From assembly GCA_003161615.1 (NCBI GenBank), contig PMOB01000018.1, forward strand, positions 1 through 64,000: DNA of 64,000 nt, written 5' to 3'. This stretch comes from Actinomycetota bacterium. Lineage in GTDB: Bacteria > Actinomycetota > Thermoleophilia > Gaiellales > Gaiellaceae. The notes under the pieces were generated by a model, which was not told the origin of the DNA, did not search any database, and worked only from the letters and a program-made list of their open reading frames with translations. Made by a program: the position numbers and the translations under genes. Below are positions 16,454 through 25,444 of the stretch, one piece after another (within the stretch, counting starts at the first letter, position 1; every line of letters starts with the position of its first letter).

Positions 16454-17509
16454 ATGAGCACGAGCGACGCATCGGGCAACTACCTCGCGGTGATCAGGGT
16501 CGTCGGCGCGGGTGGCGGCGGCACGAACGCCGTCAATCGGATGGTCGACGCCGGTCTCTCCGGGGTCGAGTTCATCGCAGTCAACACCGACGCGCAGGCA
16601 CTGATGATGTGCGACGCCGACGTGAAGCTGCACATCGGCTCGGCCGCGACGCGCGGGCTCGGCGCCGGGGCGGATCCTGCCGTCGGTCACGCCGCAGCGC
16701 AGGAGAGCCGCGACGAGCTGAAGGAGGCGCTGAAGGGCGCCGACATGATCTTCATCACCGCCGGGGAGGGTGGTGGCACCGGTACGGGCGCCGCTCCGAT
16801 CCTCGCGCAGCTCGGCCGCGAGCTCGGCGCACTCACCGTCGGCGTCGTCACGAAGCCGTTCGCCTTCGAGGGGCGTAAGCGCGCCCAGCAGGCAGAGCAG
16901 GGCATCGAGAGTCTCCGCGATCGCGTCGACACCCTGATCGTGATCGAGAACGACCGCCTCCTGCAGGTGGTCGAGCGTCAAACGTCGGTGCTCGACGCCT
17001 TCCGGATGGCGGACGACGTCCTCCGGCAGGGCGTGCAGGGCATCACCGACCTGATCACCGTCCCCGGCTTGGTCAACCTCGACTTCGCCGACGTGCGCAC
17101 GATCATGCGCGAGGCCGGCTCGGCCCTGATGGGGATCGGTACCGCGAAGGGCGAAAACCGGGCGATCGAGGCCGCGCGTGCCGCGGTTTCCTCGCCGCTC
17201 CTCGAGTCGTCGATCGACGGCGCGACCGGCATCCTCCTCAATATCACGGGCGGCCCGGAGATCGGGCTGTTCGAGGTGAACGAGGCGGCCGAGGTCGTGA
17301 CGAGCGCCGCCGCCGAGAACGCCAACATCATCTTCGGCGCGGTGATCGACGAAGCGATGGGCGAAGAGGTGCGGGTCACCGTCATCGCCACCGGTTTCGG
17401 CGGGCAGCGCCGCCGCCGGCGCTCCTCGTCGGAGACGCCGGTCGGCGTCGGAGCCGGTCGTCAGGAGGAGGGCGGGCTCGACGTGCCGGCCTTCCTGCGC
17501 GGCGACTAG
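16454..17509 (+). CDS. ftsZ: Cell division GTPase FtsZ
   Basis: A 351-residue tubulin homologue that forms the Z ring. Seen: [15 protein letters not shown] near residue 16, VNTDAQAL near residue 41, tubulin signature [10 protein letters not shown] near residue 102, NDRLLQVV near residue 163, DFADVRTIM near residue 209 (T7 loop region), and the C-terminal peptide [10 protein letters not shown] that binds membrane tethers. The linker before that peptide is short and basic (RRRRRSSS). The ATG at 16454 is preferred over upstream in-frame starts because it follows the promoter and leader and matches family N-termini. No ftsA is adjacent. Confidence 0.97.
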   Translation: MSTSDASGNYLAVIRVVGAGGGGTNAVNRMVDAGLSGVEFIAVNTDAQALMMCDADVKLHIGSAATRGLGAGADPAVGHAAAQESRDELKEALKGADMIFITAGEGGGTGTGAAPILAQLGRELGALTVGVVTKPFAFEGRKRAQQAEQGIESLRDRVDTLIVIENDRLLQVVERQTSVLDAFRMADDVLRQGVQGITDLITVPGLVNLDFADVRTIMREAGSALMGIGTAKGENRAIEAARAAVSSPLLESSIDGATGILLNITGGPEIGLFEVNEAAEVVTSAAAENANIIFGAVIDEAMGEEVRVTVIATGFGGQRRRRRSSSETPVGVGAGRQEEGGLDVPAFLRGD

Positions 17510-17528
17510 GTTCGGCGCTCGCACGATC

Positions 17529-17600
17529 GGAGGTTTGAACCTCCCGTATGAGGGCAGATACGTCTTGCCCTCAACAGGGTTGACCCATACGAGTCAACCC
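17529..17600 (+). ncRNA. Candidate structured RNA element after ftsZ (three hairpins, possible loop contact)
   Basis: Three perfect hairpins follow each other: GGAGGT/ACCTCC (17529-17544, loop TTGA), GAGGGCA/TGCCCTC (17550-17572) and GGGTTGAC/GTCAACCC (17577-17600). The third loop, CCATACGA, contains CATACG (17586-17591), which is fully complementary to CGTATG (17545-17550) between hairpins one and two, so a pseudoknot is possible. The element lies before the terminator of the dcw operon. It fits no riboswitch I recognise, including the glycine riboswitch expected near gcvT. It could act as a 3' UTR element or a small RNA. Confidence 0.5.
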
Positions 17601-17614
17601 CACGACCCGGTCCA

Positions 17615-17647
17615 CCGCCCCGGTTCGTCCTAGACGAGCCGGGGCGG
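17615..17647 (+). terminator. Strong intrinsic terminator after ftsZ
   Basis: A 15-bp hairpin, CCGCCCCGGTTCGTC paired with GACGAGCCGGGGCGG across a CTA loop, with one G-U pair. A modest T-rich tail (TTCCGTTCT) follows at 17648-17656. It ends the dcw transcript before the gcv promoter. Confidence 0.75.
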
Positions 17648-17693
17648 TTCCGTTCTGGGGCGATTCACTGATTCCGGTCACGGCGCTCACGAC

Positions 17694-17699
17694 TAGGAT
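17694..17699 (+). promoter_or_regulatory. -10 element of the gcv operon
   Basis: TAGGAT, 5 nt before the gcvT GTG (17705), belongs to the TANNNT hexamers placed directly before first-gene start codons in this window. A -35 is not obvious. No glycine riboswitch is seen between the ftsZ terminator and this element. Confidence 0.45.
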
Positions 17700-17704
17700 C
17701 GGCC

Positions 17705-18763
17705 GTGGCCATGCCCGAGACGCTTCTGCATACGCCGCTGCACGGCCGGCATGTCGCGCTCGGGGCGAAGATGGTTCCGTTCGCCGGCTGGGAGATGCCG
17801 GTGCAGTACGAAGGCGTGATCCCCGAGCACCGCGCGGTACGCAGCGACGCCGGCGTCTTCGATGTCTCGCACATGGGCGAGCTCGAGGTGGAAGGCCCAC
17901 GGGCGCTCGAATTCCTCCAGTCCGTCCTCTCGAACGACGTCGATCGGCTCCAGCCCGGCGAGGCGCAATACACCCTCCTCACGAACGAGATCGGCGGCAT
18001 CGTCGACGACCTGATCGTCTACCGGCTCGGCGAGTTCTTCTTTCTCCTCGTCGTCAACGCCGGGAACCGCGAGGCCGCGTACGCGTGGCTGAAGGAGCGG
18101 GAGATTCCCGGCTCGGACGTCCGCGACGTCTCCGACGACTGCGCGCTCCTCGCCGTACAGGGGCCGCGCGCAATCGAGCGGCTCGGACTGCCGCCGGCGC
18201 AGACGTTCACGTTCGCGGAGACGACGATCGACGGCGTCGAGGTGATGGTCAACCGCACCGGCTACACCGGCGAGGACGGCTGCGAGCTCCTCTGCATGAG
18301 CGAGGACGCGACGCGGCTCTGGGACGCGGTCCTTGCGCGCGGAGTCGTTCCCTGCGGGCTCGGCGCGCGCGACACGCTGCGGCTCGAGGTCTGCTACCCG
18401 CTGCACGGCAACGACATCGGTCCGGACACCGACGCGATCTCGGCCGGGCTCGGCTGGGCGTGCGCGCTCGACAAGGATTTCGAAGGAGCCGACGTCCTCC
18501 GCCGCGTCAAGGAAGAGGGGCCGGAGCGCCGGCTCGTCGCGTTCGTGATGGAGGAAAAGGCGATTCCGCGGCACGGCATGCCGATCGGCGGCGGCGGCGA
18601 GGTCACCTCCGGCTCCCATTCGCCGATGATCGGGATCGGGATCGGGATGGGATACGTCCCGAGCGCGCAGGCGAAGGCGGACACGGAGCTGACGATCGAC
18701 GTGCGGGGCAAGCCGCGCCGGGCGCGGGTCGTGAAGAAGCCGATCTACAAGAGGGAGGACTGA
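17705..18763 (+). CDS. gcvT: Aminomethyltransferase GcvT (glycine cleavage T protein)
   Basis: A 352-residue enzyme that moves the methylene group from lipoyl-GcvH to tetrahydrofolate, giving 5,10-methylene-THF and ammonia. Seen: MVPFAGWEMPVQY near residue 23, the catalytic region FDVSHMGE near residue 52 (family Asp), NAGNREA, NRTGYTGEDGCE near residue 182, and GLGARDTLRLEVCYPLHGND near residue 220. Two starts are possible, GTG 17705 and ATG 17711; AGGA at 17696-17699 favours neither strongly. It is the first of four tightly packed gcv genes, with gcvH starting on the next base. Confidence 0.95.
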   Translation: MAMPETLLHTPLHGRHVALGAKMVPFAGWEMPVQYEGVIPEHRAVRSDAGVFDVSHMGELEVEGPRALEFLQSVLSNDVDRLQPGEAQYTLLTNEIGGIVDDLIVYRLGEFFFLLVVNAGNREAAYAWLKEREIPGSDVRDVSDDCALLAVQGPRAIERLGLPPAQTFTFAETTIDGVEVMVNRTGYTGEDGCELLCMSEDATRLWDAVLARGVVPCGLGARDTLRLEVCYPLHGNDIGPDTDAISAGLGWACALDKDFEGADVLRRVKEEGPERRLVAFVMEEKAIPRHGMPIGGGGEVTSGSHSPMIGIGIGMGYVPSAQAKADTELTIDVRGKPRRARVVKKPIYKRED

Positions 18764-19159
18764 GTGGGAGCCGCAGAGAGCTATCCCGAGGATCTGAAGT
18801 ATCACTCCGAGCACGACTGGGCCAGGCTCGAAGGCGACGAGGCGGTGCTCGGTGTGACGTGGTTCGCCGCCGACGCTCTCGGCGAGCTCGTCCACTTCGA
18901 GACGCCCGAGGTCGGCGCGAGCGTGACGAAGGACCAGTCGTACGGCGAGGTGGAGTCGGTCAAGGCCGTTTCCGACGTCATCGCGCCGCTCTCCGGCGAG
19001 GTGCTCGAGGTCAACCAGCAGGTCGTCGACGCGCCGGAAACCGTGAACGATGACCCGTACGGCAACGGCTGGCTCATCCGCATCCGGCTCTCGAGCCCCG
19101 ACGAGGTGGGCGGCCTGCTCGACCTCGAGGCGTACAAGCAGGTTCTCGCGAGCCAGTGA
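18764..19159 (+). CDS. gcvH: Glycine cleavage system H protein
   Basis: A 131-residue lipoyl carrier shuttling the aminomethyl group between P and T proteins. Seen: YHSEHDWARLEGDEAVLGVT near residue 9 and the lipoylation segment YGEVESVKAVSDVIAPLSGE near residue 63, in which the Lys of ESVKA is the lipoate site. The GTG start immediately follows the gcvT stop, and the stop overlaps the gcvPA GTG (GTGA). Confidence 0.95.
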   Translation: MGAAESYPEDLKYHSEHDWARLEGDEAVLGVTWFAADALGELVHFETPEVGASVTKDQSYGEVESVKAVSDVIAPLSGEVLEVNQQVVDAPETVNDDPYGNGWLIRIRLSSPDEVGGLLDLEAYKQVLASQ

Positions 19160-20514
19160 CGCACGCGCATCCGTTTCTCGCGCTCACCGACTCCGACAAG
19201 GAGGAGATGCTCGCCGCCGTCGGCGTCTCCTCGGTCGAGGAGCTGTTCCGGGACATTCCGCAGGCCATGCGGCTGCAGCGCGACCTCGACCTCGAGCCGG
19301 CGCTCTCCGAGCAGGAGGTCTTCGCGCACCTCTCGGAACTCGCAGCGCGCAACGTCCCTGCGGGCGGGCAGGAGCTGTCCTTCCTCGGCGCCGGGATCTA
19401 CGACCACTACGTGCCTGCGGTCGTGGACGCCGTCCTCCAGCGCGGCGAGTTCCTGACCGCGTACACGCCGTACCAGCCGGAGATGAGCCAGGGCGTCCTC
19501 CAGGCGATCTTCGAGTACCAGACCGCCATCTGCGAGCTGACCGGGATGGACGTCTCGAACGCGTCCGGCTACGACGGGACGACGGTCGCTGCCGATGCCT
19601 GTTTCGTCGCCAAGCACGCGACGGGCCGCAGCAAGGTTGTCGTCACCGAGGCGACGAATCCGCAGGTGCGCCAGGTCGTGAAGACCTACGCGCCTGGCTT
19701 CGGCCTCGAGATCGTCGAAGTGCCGCACCGCGACGGTGTCACGGACGCCGAGGAGCTCGCGCGCGCGGCCGAGGACGCGGCAGCCGTGATCTTCCAGCAG
19801 CCGAATTTCTTCGGCTGCCTCGAGCCGGCACCGGATCTCGCGGCCGCCGCCTCCGATGCGGGAGCGCTCGCGATCGTCCACGCCGATCCACTCTCGCTCG
19901 GCGTGCTCGAGGCGCCGGGACGCTATGGCGCCTCGATGGCGATCGGCGAGGGACAGGGCGCGGGGAACTTCCCCTCGTACGGCGGGCCGCACTACGGCTT
20001 CATCGCCGCGCGGGAGGAGTTCATCCGCCGCATGCCTGGCCGGATCGTCGGTGAGACGGTAGACGCCGCGGGTGAGCGCGGCTATGTCCTCACCCTGCAG
20101 ACCCGCGAGCAGCACATCAGGCGGGAGAAGGCCACCTCGAACATCACTACGAACCAGACGCTCCTCGCGCTCGGCGGGCTCGTCTATCTCACGTGGTTGG
20201 GGCCGCAGGGATTGCGGGAGCTGGGGGAGACCTGCCTGTCGCTGGGCGCGTACGCCAAGCAGCGCCTGGTCGAGCAGGCGGGACTCGAGCTCGTGTTCTC
20301 CAATCAGGCAACGTTCAAGGAGTTTGCCGTCCGCGTCGGACGGAACGCGCGCGAGGTCGTCGCTGCCGCGCGCGAGCGTGGCGTCCATCCTGGCTATGCG
20401 CTCGGGCGCGACTACGCGGAGATGGACGACGTCCTGCTCGTCGCAGTCACCGAGCGGCGGACCCCGGACGAGATCGACCGGCTCGCCGAGGTGCTCGCGG
20501 AGGTCACGGCGTGA
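19156..20514 (+). CDS. gcvPA: Glycine dehydrogenase (decarboxylating) subunit 1
   Basis: A 452-residue N-terminal half of the split P protein, which decarboxylates glycine with PLP. Seen: FLGAGIYDHYVPAVVDAVL near residue 78, TPYQPEMSQGVLQAIFEYQT near residue 99, and the GEGQGAGNFPSYGGPHYGF block near residue 259. This half lacks the PLP lysine, which is in subunit 2. Starts and stops overlap its neighbours (GTGA on both sides), so the subunits are made in ratio. Confidence 0.95.
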   Translation: MTHAHPFLALTDSDKEEMLAAVGVSSVEELFRDIPQAMRLQRDLDLEPALSEQEVFAHLSELAARNVPAGGQELSFLGAGIYDHYVPAVVDAVLQRGEFLTAYTPYQPEMSQGVLQAIFEYQTAICELTGMDVSNASGYDGTTVAADACFVAKHATGRSKVVVTEATNPQVRQVVKTYAPGFGLEIVEVPHRDGVTDAEELARAAEDAAAVIFQQPNFFGCLEPAPDLAAAASDAGALAIVHADPLSLGVLEAPGRYGASMAIGEGQGAGNFPSYGGPHYGFIAAREEFIRRMPGRIVGETVDAAGERGYVLTLQTREQHIRREKATSNITTNQTLLALGGLVYLTWLGPQGLRELGETCLSLGAYAKQRLVEQAGLELVFSNQATFKEFAVRVGRNAREVVAAARERGVHPGYALGRDYAEMDDVLLVAVTERRTPDEIDRLAEVLAEVTA

Positions 20515-21977
20515 AGCTGATCTACGAGAAGTCGCAGCCGGGCCGCAGGGCCTCGGCGATCCCGCGCTACGAGAAGCTCCCCGCGCCCGAGGTCCCGCCG
20601 GAGCTGAGACGGGCCGAGCCGCCGCGCCTGCCGGAGGTGCCGGAGTTCGAGCTCGTCCGCCACTTCACCGAGCTCTCGACGCGCAACTTTGGCGTCGACA
20701 CGGGTTTCTATCCGCTCGGCTCCTGCACGATGAAATACAACCCGCGGATCAACGAGCGGCTCGCGGCGCTGCCCGGCTTCGCGGCTCTCCACCCGCTTCA
20801 AGAGGAGGACGGCGCTCAGGGCGCGCTCGAGTTGATGTGGCGGCTGCAGGAGATCCTCGCGGAGGTGACCGGCCTCGACGCGGTGTCCCTCCAGCCGGCC
20901 GCCGGCTCGCAGGGAGAACTGACGGGGCTGATGCTCGTCCGTGCCTACTTCGCCGCGAAGGGGGAGGGCGAGCAGCGGCGGAAGGTCGTCATCCCCGACA
21001 CCGCGCACGGCACGAACCCCGCCAGCGTGACGATGACCGGCTATGAGCTCACGCCCGTCAAGACCGACCCGCGCGGCAACATCGACGTCGAGGATCTGCG
21101 CGGGAAGGTCGACGAGCACACAGCGGCGTTGATGCTCACCAACCCGTCGACGCTAGGCCTCTTCGACGAGAACATCGAGGAGATCGAGCGGATCTTCCAC
21201 GACGCCGGAGCGCTCATGTACTACGACGGCGCGAACCTCAACGCCGTCTGCGGCATCTCGCGGCCCGGCGACATGGGCTTCGACATCGTCCACATCAACC
21301 TCCACAAGACGTTCTCGCAGCCGCACGGCGGCGGTGGGCCGGGCGGCGGGCCGATCGCGGTGCGGAAGCTGCTCGAGCCGTTCCTGCCGGTGCCCGCGGT
21401 CGTCCACAGAGAAGACGGGAGCTTCGGCCTCGACTACGACCGGCCGCAGACGATCGGCAAGGTGCGCGCCTTCACCGGGCCGTTCGGCGTCTTCGTCCGC
21501 TCCTACGCCTACATCCGCATGTGGGGACCACGCCTACGCGAGATGTCGGAGGCGGCGGTGCTCAACGCGAACTACGTTCTCGCACGGCTCAAGGACGCCT
21601 ACGACCTGCCGTTCGACCGGCTCTGCATGCACGAGTTCGTCCTCTCGGCGCGGACGCTGAAGCGCGAGCACGACAGCACCGCGCTCGACGTCGCGAAGCG
21701 CCTCATGGACTACGGCTTCCACCCGCCGACGATCTACTTCCCGCTCATCGTCCCCGAGGCGCTGATGATCGAGCCGACGGAGACGGAGACGAAGGAGACG
21801 CTCGACACGTTCTGCGAGGCGATGCTCGCGATCGCGCGCGAGGCGGCGGAGGAGCCGGCGCTGCTGAAGGACGCGCCGCACAATCGGCCCGTGCGGCGGC
21901 TCGACGAGGTCGGCGCCGTGAAGCGGTTGATCGTCAAATATGGATTCGAGGACGCGCCGGCGACAACCGCGGTTTAG
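20511..21977 (+). CDS. gcvPB: Glycine dehydrogenase (decarboxylating) subunit 2
   Basis: A 488-residue C-terminal half of the split P protein with the PLP site. Seen: FYPLGSCTMKYNP near residue 65, HGTNPASVTMTGY near residue 166, and HINLHKTFSQPHGGGGPG near residue 261, where the Lys of HKT binds PLP. The GTG start overlaps the gcvPA stop. The 3' end runs 44 nt into the convergent rlmN gene, so the two transcripts are antisense there. No terminator lies between them. Confidence 0.95.
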   Translation: MKLIYEKSQPGRRASAIPRYEKLPAPEVPPELRRAEPPRLPEVPEFELVRHFTELSTRNFGVDTGFYPLGSCTMKYNPRINERLAALPGFAALHPLQEEDGAQGALELMWRLQEILAEVTGLDAVSLQPAAGSQGELTGLMLVRAYFAAKGEGEQRRKVVIPDTAHGTNPASVTMTGYELTPVKTDPRGNIDVEDLRGKVDEHTAALMLTNPSTLGLFDENIEEIERIFHDAGALMYYDGANLNAVCGISRPGDMGFDIVHINLHKTFSQPHGGGGPGGGPIAVRKLLEPFLPVPAVVHREDGSFGLDYDRPQTIGKVRAFTGPFGVFVRSYAYIRMWGPRLREMSEAAVLNANYVLARLKDAYDLPFDRLCMHEFVLSARTLKREHDSTALDVAKRLMDYGFHPPTIYFPLIVPEALMIEPTETETKETLDTFCEAMLAIAREAAEEPALLKDAPHNRPVRRLDEVGAVKRLIVKYGFEDAPATTAV

Positions 21978-23016
21978 GTGCCGCGGCGAGCTGCCCGCAC
22001 GCCGCTTCGATATCCCGCCCGCGTGTCAGGCGCACAGTCGCGGGGATGTGTGCCTTCTCGAGCTCGTACTTGAAGGCGTCGATCTGTTCGCGTGACGACG
22101 GGTTGTAATGCTCCGCAGTTGCGGGGGCCGCCGCAGGCGGCCGGCCTTTCGGCTGAGCGCCGACGGCGCTTCCAGCAATCGGGTTGTACGGAATCAAGTT
22201 GACCTTGAAGTGGTCGCGGCCGAGCAGTGCGGCGAGGGCTCGCGCCTGCTCCCGCGAGTCGTTGACTCCCGCGAGCATCACGTACTCCACGAAAACGCGC
22301 CGCCGCGTCTCGCCCGCCTGCCGCGCGCATTCCGCGACGATCTCCTTGATCGGGAACCGCTCGTTGACCGGCATGATCCGCGACCGCAGTTCGTCGTCCG
22401 GCGCGTGGAGGGAGAGCGCGAGGCGGATCGGCTCGTCCACCTCGTCGACGAAGCGCGTCAGTCCGGGCAGCCAGCCGACGGTGGAGATCGTCGTGCGGCG
22501 GTGCGTGATGCCGAGATCCGGCAGCCGCCGCGCCGCGCCGAGCACCTCGTCGAGGTTGAGCATCGGCTCGCCCATCCCCATGAACACCGCGTGGTTGATC
22601 TCCGTCAACCGCCGGAAGTGGAGGGCCTGGTCGAGGATCTCCGACGCCGTGAGGTTCCTCCCGAACGCCATCGTCCCGGTCGCGCAAAACGTGCACGTGA
22701 GCGGGCACCCCGACTGCGACGAAAGACACAGTGAGCGGCGCCCGTCGCGGTAGCTCATCAGCACCGCCTCGACGGGATGGCCGTCCGCAGTGCGGAAGAG
22801 CGTCTTCACCGTGCCGTCGCTCGACTCGCGCTCGGTCTCGACCGTGAGCGTGGAGAACGGCACCGCGGCGGAGAGCTCGTCGCGCAGCGCGCGCGGCAGG
22901 TTCGTCATCGCCTCGTAGCCGGCGGCGCCGCGCGCCGTCCACTCCCACACCTGGCGGGCGCGGAAGTCCGGCTCGCCGCGCTCGCGCAGCGTTGCCTCGA
23001 GGAGGTCCCGGTCCAT
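21934..23016 (-). CDS. rlmN: Dual-specificity rRNA/tRNA adenine-C2 methyltransferase RlmN
   Basis: A 360-residue radical-SAM enzyme that methylates A2503 of 23S rRNA and A37 of some tRNAs. Seen: RQVWEWTARGAAGYEAMTNL near residue 21, the 4Fe-4S motif C104-x3-C108-x2-C111 in QSGCPLTCTFCATG, FMGMGEPMLNLDEV near residue 140, SLHAPDDELRSRIMPVN near residue 193, and VEYVMLAGVNDS. The last ~15 residues are encoded on the strand opposite gcvPB and are not conserved. The ATG at 23016 lies 6 nt from a TACCGT hexamer, suggesting a leaderless message. Confidence 0.95.
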   Translation of the reverse strand: MDRDLLEATLRERGEPDFRARQVWEWTARGAAGYEAMTNLPRALRDELSAAVPFSTLTVETERESSDGTVKTLFRTADGHPVEAVLMSYRDGRRSLCLSSQSGCPLTCTFCATGTMAFGRNLTASEILDQALHFRRLTEINHAVFMGMGEPMLNLDEVLGAARRLPDLGITHRRTTISTVGWLPGLTRFVDEVDEPIRLALSLHAPDDELRSRIMPVNERFPIKEIVAECARQAGETRRRVFVEYVMLAGVNDSREQARALAALLGRDHFKVNLIPYNPIAGSAVGAQPKGRPPAAAPATAEHYNPSSREQIDAFKYELEKAHIPATVRLTRGRDIEAACGQLAAAPKPRLSPARPRIHI

Positions 23017-23021
23017 CGGGC

Positions 23022-23032
23022 TACGGTAGCTT
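23022..23032. promoter_or_regulatory. Divergent overlapping -10 elements of rlmN and the threonine aldolase gene
   Basis: On the minus strand TACCGT (23028-23023) lies 6 nt before the rlmN ATG. On the plus strand TAGCTT (23027-23032) lies 8 nt before the GTG at 23041. The two hexamers share two bases within CTACGGTAG. The whole intergenic space is only 24 nt. Confidence 0.55.
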
Positions 23033-23040
23033 CCGTCTCC

Positions 23041-24024
23041 GTGATCGAACTTCATTCGGACACCGTGACGCGGCCGACGGCGGGGATGCTCGCCGCGATG
23101 GCAGCAGCCGAGGTCGGCGACGAGCAGGACCGCGAGGACCCGACCACGAACGAGCTGCAGCGCCGCATGGCGGAGTTGCTCGGCCACGAGGCGGCGCTTT
23201 TTCTGCCGACGGCGACGATGGCGAACCAGGTCGCGCTGCGAGCGCTCAGCCGCCCCGGCTGCAAGGTCGTGGCGGAGGAGCGCACGCACGTCCTGATCTA
23301 CGAGTGGGGCGGCCCGGCGATCCATTCCGGCCTCGTCATGCACGGGCTGGTCGCGGAGGCGGGACGGTTGACGCCCGAGCAGATCGAAGCTGTCGACGAG
23401 CTCGGCCCGGGCGGTGTCGTCGTCCTCGAGAACACGCACCGCAGCTCCGGCGGCCACGTCTGGCCGCTCGACGACTTCGGCGCGGCGGTGGCCGCCACCC
23501 GCGAGCGCGGCGCCGCCGTCCATCTCGACGGGGCGCGCCTGTTCAACGCTGCAGTCGCCGCGGGCGAGCCGGTCTCGGCCTGGTCGTCGCTCACGGACAC
23601 CGTCACGATCTGCTTCTCGAAGGGGCTCGGCTGCCCGTTCGGCGCCGTCCTCGCCGGCCCGGCGGAGACGATCGAGCACGCGTGGGAGGGGAAGTTCCTG
23701 CTGGGCGGCGCGCTCCGCCAGTCGGGGATCGCGGCCGCGGCGATGCTCTACGCGCTCGACCACCACGTCGAGCGGCTCGCCGAAGACCACGCGCGGGCGA
23801 AGCGGCTGACCGAAGGAATCGGACTCGACCCCGCGACCGTAGAGACGAACTTCGTCTCCATCCGCGACGACCCCGGAGTGCGGGAGGGGCTGGCCGAGCG
23901 CGGTGTCCGCGTCGGCGGTCTGCGGCCGGGCTGGCTCCGCGCCGTCACCCATCTCGACATCGACGACGACGACATCGACGCGGCCATCCCGGCGATGCAG
24001 GAGGTACTGAGTGTCCACGCCTGA
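23041..24024 (+). CDS. ltaE: Low-specificity L-threonine aldolase
   Basis: A 327-residue PLP enzyme (fold type I) splitting L-threonine or allo-threonine into glycine and acetaldehyde. Seen: IELHSDTVTRPT at the N-terminus, GDEQDREDPTTNELQ near residue 27, HLDGARLFNA near residue 161, and the PLP segment CFSKGLGCPFGAVLAG near residue 192 with Lys in FSKG. The GTG at 23041 directly precedes the conserved IELHSDT, and no room exists for an earlier start. Its glycine product can enter the nearby gcv pathway. The 3' end overlaps the next gene by 14 nt. Confidence 0.92.
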   Translation: MIELHSDTVTRPTAGMLAAMAAAEVGDEQDREDPTTNELQRRMAELLGHEAALFLPTATMANQVALRALSRPGCKVVAEERTHVLIYEWGGPAIHSGLVMHGLVAEAGRLTPEQIEAVDELGPGGVVVLENTHRSSGGHVWPLDDFGAAVAATRERGAAVHLDGARLFNAAVAAGEPVSAWSSLTDTVTICFSKGLGCPFGAVLAGPAETIEHAWEGKFLLGGALRQSGIAAAAMLYALDHHVERLAEDHARAKRLTEGIGLDPATVETNFVSIRDDPGVREGLAERGVRVGGLRPGWLRAVTHLDIDDDDIDAAIPAMQEVLSVHA

Positions 24025-25345
24025 GAAGCTCGCCGCCACGCTCGACCAGCTCGTCGGCGTCGAGCAGCGCGACAAGCGGCTTGCGAGTCTCTCCGCCGCC
24101 GTCCTCCGCGACGGTGAGCTGATCTGGGAGAAGGCGGTCGGCGCCGCCGACGTCGAGGGAAAGGTTGAGGCGACGCCCGACACGCAGTACCGCGTCGGCT
24201 CGATCACGAAGACGTTCACCGCCGCCGCGATCATGCAGCTCCGCGACGCCGGCAAGCTCGACCTCGAGGACACGCTCGACAAGCACGTGGAGGGGGCCGC
24301 CTACCACCCGTCGATCCGCCGCCTCCTCTCGCATGCCTCCGGGTTGCAGCGGGAGACGCAAAACGACTCGTGGCTGACGCTCCGCTTCGCGCCGCCGGAC
24401 GAGCTGCTCGAGACACTCGCGCGGGCGGAGATGGTTCTCCCATCCGGTGCGCGGTTCCACTACTCCAACCTCGCCTACGCGCTGCTCGGGATCGTCGTCG
24501 AGCGCGTTTCGGGCATCCCGTACATGGACTACGTCCGCACGCAGCTGTTCGAGCCTCTCGGGCTGGCGCGGATGAGCTTCGAGCCGGAGACGCCGGCCGC
24601 GAAGGGCTACCTCGCGCAGCCGTATGCCGATGGTGTCTGGGAGGCGGTCGACGTCGAGACCGGCGCGTGGGCGTCCGCAGGGCAGATGTGGGGGACGGTC
24701 GGCGACCTTTGCCGCTGGGGCGCGTTCCTCGCCGATCCCGACGAGTCGATCCTCGCGAAGAAGAGCGCGGAGGAGATGCGGACCGTGCAGGTGATCGCCG
24801 AGCACGACCGCTGGCTCTCGGGCTATGGTCTCGGCCTCGCGTTGCGACGTGACGGCGAGCGGATCCTCGCCGGGCACACGGGCTCGATGCCCGGGTTCAT
24901 CGCGTTTCTGTTCTTCTCCGCGAAGGAGAACGTCGTCGCGGCCGGGCTCACGAACGAGAGCGAGGGCGCGATCGTCCCGCTCGGTCTTCGGCTGATCGGG
25001 ACGACGCTCGAGGAGTGGCCGGTCGCGCCGGAGCCGTGGCGCGTCTCCGAGCCGCCGCCCGACGACGTTGTGCCGCTGCTCGGGATCTGGTTCATGGAGG
25101 CGGCGCAGATCGTCTTCCGCTGGCGCGAGGGCCGACTCGAAGGCCGCTATCCCGAGGCGCTCGACTGGGAGCCGTCCTCGGTGTTCGAGCGGGAGTCGGA
25201 CGATCGCTGGCGGACGGTCTCCGGGCCGGAGCACGGTGAGGCGTTACGGATAGAGCGCGGGGAGGACGGCTCCATCGTCCGCCTCGTCTGGGCGGGCTAC
25301 CCGGTCACGCGCGAGCCGGGGGTCTGGCGCGCGCCCGAGGCGTAA
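24011..25345 (+). CDS. Beta-lactamase-family serine hydrolase
   Basis: A 444-residue protein of the class C beta-lactamase/D-alanyl-D-alanine carboxypeptidase family, with SITK (S-x-x-K nucleophile) near residue 63, the Tyr motif YSN near residue 154, and HTGS near residue 296. A C-terminal beta-rich extension (residues ~360-444) is typical of peptidase/esterase members. No signal peptide is visible, so it is probably cytoplasmic and acts on small peptides or esters rather than giving drug resistance. The GTG start overlaps the aldolase gene by 14 nt, so the two form an operon. Confidence 0.85.
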   Translation: MSTPEKLAATLDQLVGVEQRDKRLASLSAAVLRDGELIWEKAVGAADVEGKVEATPDTQYRVGSITKTFTAAAIMQLRDAGKLDLEDTLDKHVEGAAYHPSIRRLLSHASGLQRETQNDSWLTLRFAPPDELLETLARAEMVLPSGARFHYSNLAYALLGIVVERVSGIPYMDYVRTQLFEPLGLARMSFEPETPAAKGYLAQPYADGVWEAVDVETGAWASAGQMWGTVGDLCRWGAFLADPDESILAKKSAEEMRTVQVIAEHDRWLSGYGLGLALRRDGERILAGHTGSMPGFIAFLFFSAKENVVAAGLTNESEGAIVPLGLRLIGTTLEEWPVAPEPWRVSEPPPDDVVPLLGIWFMEAAQIVFRWREGRLEGRYPEALDWEPSSVFERESDDRWRTVSGPEHGEALRIERGEDGSIVRLVWAGYPVTREPGVWRAPEA

Positions 25346-25444
25346 GTCCAGCAGACGACTCGCGGTCGAGCGACAAGTGTCCCTAGCCCAAGCGACCATC
25401 CTCCGTGTGGGGTCGGCTGCCGTCCGCGTCGCATCGTGTTCGAG

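Noticed and set aside
17510-17704. Glycine riboswitch before gcvT
   Set aside because: The conserved glycine aptamer cores are not present, and a strong terminator lies between the hairpins and gcvT.
24011-25345. Serine hydrolase as an antibiotic-resistance beta-lactamase
   Set aside because: It has S-x-x-K, YSN and HTGS motifs but no signal peptide and a large extension; family members are mostly peptidases or esterases.
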